The notes below the pieces were generated by a model, which saw only the letters and a program-made list of their open reading frames with translations, did no database searches and was not told where the DNA came from. From Pseudomonadota bacterium (GTDB lineage Bacteria; Pseudomonadota; Gammaproteobacteria; Burkholderiales; Rhodocyclaceae): DNA of 8,902 nt. The translations under genes and the position numbers were made by a program. Within the stretch, counting starts at the first letter, position 1. Every line of letters starts with the position of its first letter. Below are positions 5,606 through 8,902 of this stretch, in pieces. Location of the stretch: positions 1 to 8,902 of the forward strand of contig JAJZPJ010000107.1 in the NCBI GenBank assembly GCA_021811225.1. The letters are read 5' to 3'.

Positions 5606-7393
5606 ATGTCACCGGCTCAAGCGCAGACCGAAGCGGCGACGCGCATGCCTGCGCCGACTAATCCTTCCGAGACGAGCGCAGACCGGTGCGCCGATGACTG
5701 CGCGGCTGCCGTGATCGCACGCTTCCTGAAATCTCAGGGAGTGACCCGGGTGTTCACTCTGTGCGGTGGGCACATCATGCCGATCTTAATACGGGTGGAC
5801 GCCGAAGACATCCGGATCGTGGACGTGCGTGACGAACGCGCAGCCGTCTACATGGCGCACGCCCACGCCGAGTTGACCGGTGAGCTGGGTGTCGCGCTGG
5901 TCACCGCCGGGCCGGGGGTCACCAATGCCATGACCGGTATCGCCAATGCGCATGTCGCACGAGCGCCAATTCTCGTGCTCTCCGGCACGCCACCGCGTGC
6001 GCAGGATAATCGCGGCGCGCTGCAGGATCTGGCACACACCGAGTTGGTGCGACCGATTACTCGTTACGCGCGTACCGTGCGCGAACCGGCGCTGGTGCTC
6101 CAGGAACTCAGCGAGGCGGTGGCGCGCGCCCTCGGTCAAGGCTGCGACCCCGGCCCGGTGTACCTCGACTTTCCCATCGACGTGCTGCGCGCCAAAGTGC
6201 CACGCTCGCTGCAACTGCTGGAGCACCTGGCGCCACGTCCTCGGCCCGTACTGGTTCCGGACCCTCAAGGGGTGGCACAAGCGATGGAGTTGCTGTGGTC
6301 GGCCCGCCGCCCGCTGGTCATCAGCGGGCGTGGCGCGCGGGGTGCCGGACGGGCTCTCACCGCCTTGCTCGACCGGTCTGGTGCCGTCTACCTCGACACC
6401 GGGGAGAGCCGTGGCATAGTGGCTGACGAACACATATCGGTGGTGGCTGCCATGCGGGGCAGCGTGATCGGTGAAGCGGACGTCGTCGTTACGGTCGGGC
6501 GTCGGCTTGACTTCCAGCTCGCCTACGGTTCGCCCGCGGTTTTTGGTGCAGCCCGCTTCATCCGCATTGCCGACGCGCCGTCAGAACTGCGCGACAACCG
6601 CCGCGGGGCAGTGGAGTTGTTCGCCGATCCGGCGGTGGCGCTGGCGGCGATAATGGCTGCGGCCGGCGATCGCGCACCCGCGATCGATCGCGACTGGGCT
6701 CGTGCGATGCGGCGGGGGCATGAAGACCGGGTCGAAAAGCTTCGGCAAGCGATGCGTAATGCAGCCCCGGACGCGCAGGGCCGAATGCACCCGAATCGCC
6801 TACTGGCGGCATTGCAACCTCATTTGGCTCCCGATGCCGTGCTGGTGGCTGACGGGGGTGACTTCCTCAGCTTCGCGCGGGTCGGGCTGTCGACGTCGTC
6901 TTACCTCGATCCCGGATCCCTAGGCTGTATCGGGGTTGGCACGGCGTTCGGTGTGGCAGCGAGCCTGGCGTATCCAGGGCGCCAGGTGGTCGTGGCTACC
7001 GGCGATGGCGCCTTCGGTTTCAACGCAATGGAGATCGACACCGCCGTGCGCCACCATGCGAAACTCCTCATCGTAGTGGCCAACAACGGTGCTTGGCAAA
7101 TCGAGGTCAACGACCAGACCGACAGCTATGGGAAGGTGGTCGGCACTCGTCTGCAGTTTGCCGATCACGCCGCGATGGCGAGGGCCTTCGGTATGCACGG
7201 ACAAAGGGTGGAGCGTGTCGAGGATCTGGAGGAGGCCATCGGCACAGCTTTGCTGCACCTGCCCGCGCTGCTAGACGTCGTGGTCAGCACCGCAGCGCGG
7301 TCCTCCGACAGCCGATCAGGATTGGCATGGGTGCCTGATCTTCAGGCGGTAGAGGCCTGGGACAAAGCTGAACGCAGCTGGCGAGCGCAATAG
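5606..7393 (+). CDS. ThDP-dependent 2-hydroxyacyl-CoA lyase, probably 2-hydroxyisobutyryl-CoA lyase
   Basis: A 595-aa member of the acetolactate synthase/oxalyl-CoA decarboxylase superfamily with the usual PYR, central and PP domains. E77 in RDERAAVYMAHA is the cofactor-activating Glu. GDG (466-468) with NN (493-494) forms the ThDP/Mg site. Directly after it, NNGAWQIEV places I499-E500. The actinobacterial 2-hydroxyisobutyryl-CoA lyase has I492 (substrate-size control) and E493 (proton relay) in this place, and the seven-residue offset fits the longer N-terminus here. About 40 extra C-terminal residues (SGLAWVPDLQ...AEAW-like Trp-rich tail to 595) may be the lid described for that enzyme. The expected reaction is cleavage to acetone and formyl-CoA. 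The start is 2 bp after the hcmA stop with only a weak ribosome site, so coupled translation is likely; M14 is a less likely start. Another 2-hydroxyacyl-CoA lyase or oxalyl-CoA decarboxylase-like substrate is possible. Confidence 0.8.
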   Translation: MSPAQAQTEAATRMPAPTNPSETSADRCADDCAAAVIARFLKSQGVTRVFTLCGGHIMPILIRVDAEDIRIVDVRDERAAVYMAHAHAELTGELGVALVTAGPGVTNAMTGIANAHVARAPILVLSGTPPRAQDNRGALQDLAHTELVRPITRYARTVREPALVLQELSEAVARALGQGCDPGPVYLDFPIDVLRAKVPRSLQLLEHLAPRPRPVLVPDPQGVAQAMELLWSARRPLVISGRGARGAGRALTALLDRSGAVYLDTGESRGIVADEHISVVAAMRGSVIGEADVVVTVGRRLDFQLAYGSPAVFGAARFIRIADAPSELRDNRRGAVELFADPAVALAAIMAAAGDRAPAIDRDWARAMRRGHEDRVEKLRQAMRNAAPDAQGRMHPNRLLAALQPHLAPDAVLVADGGDFLSFARVGLSTSSYLDPGSLGCIGVGTAFGVAASLAYPGRQVVVATGDGAFGFNAMEIDTAVRHHAKLLIVVANNGAWQIEVNDQTDSYGKVVGTRLQFADHAAMARAFGMHGQRVERVEDLEEAIGTALLHLPALLDVVVSTAARSSDSRSGLAWVPDLQAVEAWDKAERSWRAQ

Positions 7394-7431
7394 TGATTGG
7401 GCTTCCAGTATCGTCTCCGAAAGAATATCTC

Positions 7432-7457
7432 GGCATCGGCTCGGTGCCGAAGATGCC
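7432..7457 (+). repeat. Strong inverted repeat / hairpin after the lyase gene
   Basis: GGCATCGGC (7432-7440) pairs with GCC (7446-7448) and GATGCC (7452-7457): a 6-bp outer stem, a 3-nt bulge, a 3-bp inner stem and a TCGGT loop. It begins 39 bp after the lyase stop. No T-run follows, so it is not a standard intrinsic terminator. It could protect the mRNA 3' end, weaken read-through into the regulator gene, or act in Rho-dependent termination. Confidence 0.45.
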
Positions 7458-7546
7458 TGCCACGGGCCACAAACTCAATCAACCCACTGCGGAGTTCCAA
7501 ATGGGCTATCGACCGCGTCCTGAACCGTGCGGATGGTGTCACCGAG

Positions 7547-7553
7547 GTATACT
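7547..7553. promoter_or_regulatory. GTATAC element with -10-like TATACT upstream of the regulator gene
   Basis: GTATAC (7547-7552) repeats the core of the candidate operator in front of hcmB and overlaps TATACT (7548-7553), a 5-of-6 match to a -10 box. I find no good -35 at 16-18 bp. If functional, the overlap would suit autorepression by the GntR-type protein encoded 72 bp downstream. The flanks are much less symmetric than at the hcmB site. Confidence 0.3.
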
Positions 7554-7624
7554 GGTCGTCCAACGTGTCGCGCGCGCCAAAAGGCCAATAGCCAACCGGT
7601 GAACCGACGGACAATCTAGCTGCC

Positions 7625-8329
7625 ATGACTTCCGACCTTACCGCGACGCCGACCGACGACATCGATTCCAGGATCGTCGTTCCCCTCACCACGCCAACAA
7701 CGCTTTATGAACAGGTTTATTCGTCGATTCTGGAAGCCATTTGCGGCGGTGTGCTTCGTTCCGGCGACCGGATCAACCAGGACGAACTGGCGGCGAGACT
7801 GAACGTTTCGCGTCAGCCGGTGACACAGGCACTGACCGTACTCAGGACACAGGACTTTGTGCAGGACACGGGCCGCCGTGGTGTTGTCGTCGCGCCCCTG
7901 CGCAAGAGCTTCTTCGAATCGCTCTATCAACTTCGGGAATCACTGGACCCGATGGCAGCCAAACTGGCTGCCCGTAACGTAGCCAAGCTGTCGGACCAAG
8001 AGGGACTGGAATTGCTCAAGCGCGGGCGGGCGGCCGTTGAAGCGGGGTCGGTGTCAGCTCTCACGAGCGCCGATATGGCGTTTCATATTTGGATCTATGA
8101 ATCGGCTGGCAACCCGCTGCTTGCCGAAATGCTGCGCTTGTACTGGCACCACCTGCGCCGTGCGATGATCGCCGTTGTCGGACCAGCGCATGACCGCAGC
8201 CGCGTATGGGACGATCACGAGGGCATCCTGAATGCCGTACTGGGCGGCGATGAAAAGCAGGCAGGAATGTTGTCACTGCAGCATATCCAGAACGCGGCAC
8301 AGCGAGTGATCATGAAGTTTCCCGAATAG
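7625..8329 (+). CDS. GntR-family transcriptional regulator, FadR/FCD subfamily
   Basis: A 234-aa regulator. Residues 25-92 form the GntR winged helix-turn-helix, with GDRINQDELAARLNVSRQPV (47-66) as the core and a wing ending near GRRGVVVAPL. Residues 96-225 are an FCD ligand-binding domain with all four usual metal ligands in view: D150 and H154 (ADMAFH), H198 (DDHEG) and H220 (LQHIQ). FCD domains usually sense small carboxylates or their CoA esters. Here 2-hydroxyisobutyrate, its CoA ester or an operon product would be the natural effector, but that is inference. It is transcribed in the same direction as the operon after a 231-bp gap, and converges on pncB. The ribosome site before ATG 7625 is weak. 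Confidence 0.92.
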   Translation: MTSDLTATPTDDIDSRIVVPLTTPTTLYEQVYSSILEAICGGVLRSGDRINQDELAARLNVSRQPVTQALTVLRTQDFVQDTGRRGVVVAPLRKSFFESLYQLRESLDPMAAKLAARNVAKLSDQEGLELLKRGRAAVEAGSVSALTSADMAFHIWIYESAGNPLLAEMLRLYWHHLRRAMIAVVGPAHDRSRVWDDHEGILNAVLGGDEKQAGMLSLQHIQNAAQRVIMKFPE

Positions 8330-8367
8330 CTCCGAGCAACATTTTTGGGAATCCGGTAGGTTTTTTT
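8319..8367 (+). terminator. Possible weak terminator of the regulator gene
   Basis: TTCCCGAA (8319-8326) can pair with TTTGGGAA (8344-8351) in an 8-bp stem including one G-U pair, with a 17-nt loop. A run of seven T follows at 8361-8367 after 9 nt. The stem overlaps the regulator stop codon and the T-run is further away than usual, so confidence is low. No comparable signal is seen for the converging pncB gene. Confidence 0.25.
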
Positions 8368-8399
8368 CATCTTTTGTGGGGTGATCGATCCGATAGCTC

Positions 8400-8902
8400 T
8401 CAGCCCGGTTCTGCGCGGCGCTGGTCGATCGCGCGGGCCAGATCGACCAGCCTGGCCGAGATCCGCACCGGATAAGCCGGCGCGGCATCGAGCCGGCGCA
8501 AGGCTCGCGGCAGCGATTCCAGTTGCAAGGCGGCGTGAGCGCGCAGCGCCGACAGCGGTGGTGACGGCGAAATCCGCCTGCCGTCCCGCATCACCGGCTG
8601 TAGCAAGCCATCGCCCGGCCGGACGTCGTCGGCTGTGGTCAGCAGGTCGCCGGCCAGACGCCCGTCGCCGTCGACACGGCGATAGACCTGCTTGCGTCCC
8701 GGCCAGGTCGCCTTGCCTTCCGAGCGCTTGCGCCGCGCCCGTCCCGCGTATTCCTGCAGCTTGTAGGCGCAGTCCAGATAGGGGCTGTCGGCCGAGGTGT
8801 TGATGCGCGTGCCGACGCCGAAGCCGTCGATCGGCGCACCCGCGGCGAGCAGTTCGTGCAGCCGGTATTCGTCCAGATTGCTGCTGGCGAAGATCCTGAC
8901 CT
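8400..8902 (-). CDS. pncB: Nicotinate phosphoribosyltransferase, C-terminal part (start outside window)
   Basis: About 167 residues read from the window edge to TGA at 8402-8400. The segment VRIFASSNLDEY, then LLAAGAPIDGFGVGTRI, is the typical C-terminal barrel part of nicotinate phosphoribosyltransferases, with the GFGVGT loop that binds the phosphate of the product. It is followed by ADSPYLDCAYKL and a GRKQVYR block. The enzyme joins nicotinate and phosphoribosyl pyrophosphate to give nicotinate mononucleotide in NAD salvage. It converges with the regulator gene and is a housekeeping neighbour, most likely not functionally tied to the 2-hydroxyisobutyrate genes. Its stop-proximal tail is Arg/Ala-rich and carries no recognised motif. 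Confidence 0.9.
   Translation of the reverse strand, partial: VRIFASSNLDEYRLHELLAAGAPIDGFGVGTRINTSADSPYLDCAYKLQEYAGRARRKRSEGKATWPGRKQVYRRVDGDGRLAGDLLTTADDVRPGDGLLQPVMRDGRRISPSPPLSALRAHAALQLESLPRALRRLDAAPAYPVRISARLVDLARAIDQRRAEPG

Larger units (their letters stand above)
7394..7624. other. Intergenic region between the lyase gene and the regulator gene
   Basis: This 231-bp stretch shows no recognisable protein on either strand. The small open frames in it match no family I know and lack ribosome sites. It contains a strong hairpin (7432-7457) and a GTATAC/TATACT element (7547-7553). The gap suggests that the regulator has its own promoter or an attenuated level of read-through from the operon. 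Confidence 0.5.

Noticed and set aside
3861..5612. A 583-codon open frame on the minus strand opposite hcmA
   Set aside because: It mirrors hcmA codon for codon, is rich in His/Arg/Asp/Val as expected for an antisense shadow in GC-rich DNA, and has no recognisable domain. HcmA on the plus strand is unmistakable.
5606..7393. Acetolactate synthase (ilvB) for branched-chain amino acid synthesis
   Set aside because: There is no ilvH/ilvN small-subunit gene or ilvC nearby, the post-NN sequence reads GAWQIE, and the setting is a CoA-ester catabolic operon.
7342..7692. Minus-strand 116-codon frame over the gap before the regulator gene
   Set aside because: It overlaps the ends of two real genes, has no recognised similarity and no ribosome site.

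Overview
The window is GC-rich chromosomal DNA, most likely from an environmental proteobacterium. That placement rests on the mutase, which is very close to the one I remember from the betaproteobacterium Aquincola tertiaricarbonis, and on base composition; it is not firm. I see no insertion sequences, CRISPR, tRNA or rRNA.

Layout. (i) 1-888, minus strand: a hexapeptide-repeat protein built from two tandem gamma-carbonic-anhydrase-like domains, cut off by the window edge. (ii) 889-1062: a divergent intergenic region with a good sigma70-type promoter for the plus strand and a GTATAC palindrome just after the predicted transcription start. (iii) 1063-7393, plus strand: a tight five-gene operon. 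In order it encodes the cobalamin-binding small subunit of an acyl-CoA mutase (hcmB), a PaaK-like acyl-CoA ligase (hcl), a MeaB-type GTPase chaperone, the mutase large subunit (hcmA) and a thiamine-diphosphate (ThDP) lyase. The last three junctions are a TGATG overlap, an ATGA overlap and a 2-bp gap. (iv) 7394-7624: a non-coding gap with a strong hairpin and a second GTATAC. (v) 7625-8329: a GntR/FadR-type (FCD) regulator. (vi) 8400-8902, minus strand: the C-terminal part of nicotinate phosphoribosyltransferase (pncB), convergent and probably unrelated.

How the genes fit together. The mutase is not an ordinary methylmalonyl-CoA mutase. It carries the Ile/Asp pair (I91, D118 here) that marks 2-hydroxyisobutyryl-CoA mutase. 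The ligase would activate 2-hydroxyisobutyrate, and HcmA/HcmB with B12 would turn the CoA ester into 3-hydroxybutyryl-CoA, with the MeaB-like GTPase loading and protecting the cofactor. The fifth gene resembles the actinobacterial 2-hydroxyacyl-CoA lyase, which splits the same CoA ester into acetone and formyl-CoA. It has an Ile-Glu pair right after the ThDP motif, where that lyase has its catalytic Glu. The operon therefore seems to encode two competing routes for one intermediate: a B12-dependent carbon-conserving isomerisation and a ThDP-dependent C1-releasing cleavage. From memory these routes were described in separate organisms, so their joining in one transcription unit is the main discovery candidate. 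The regulator gene next door and the GTATAC sites suggest local control by the substrate or its CoA ester.
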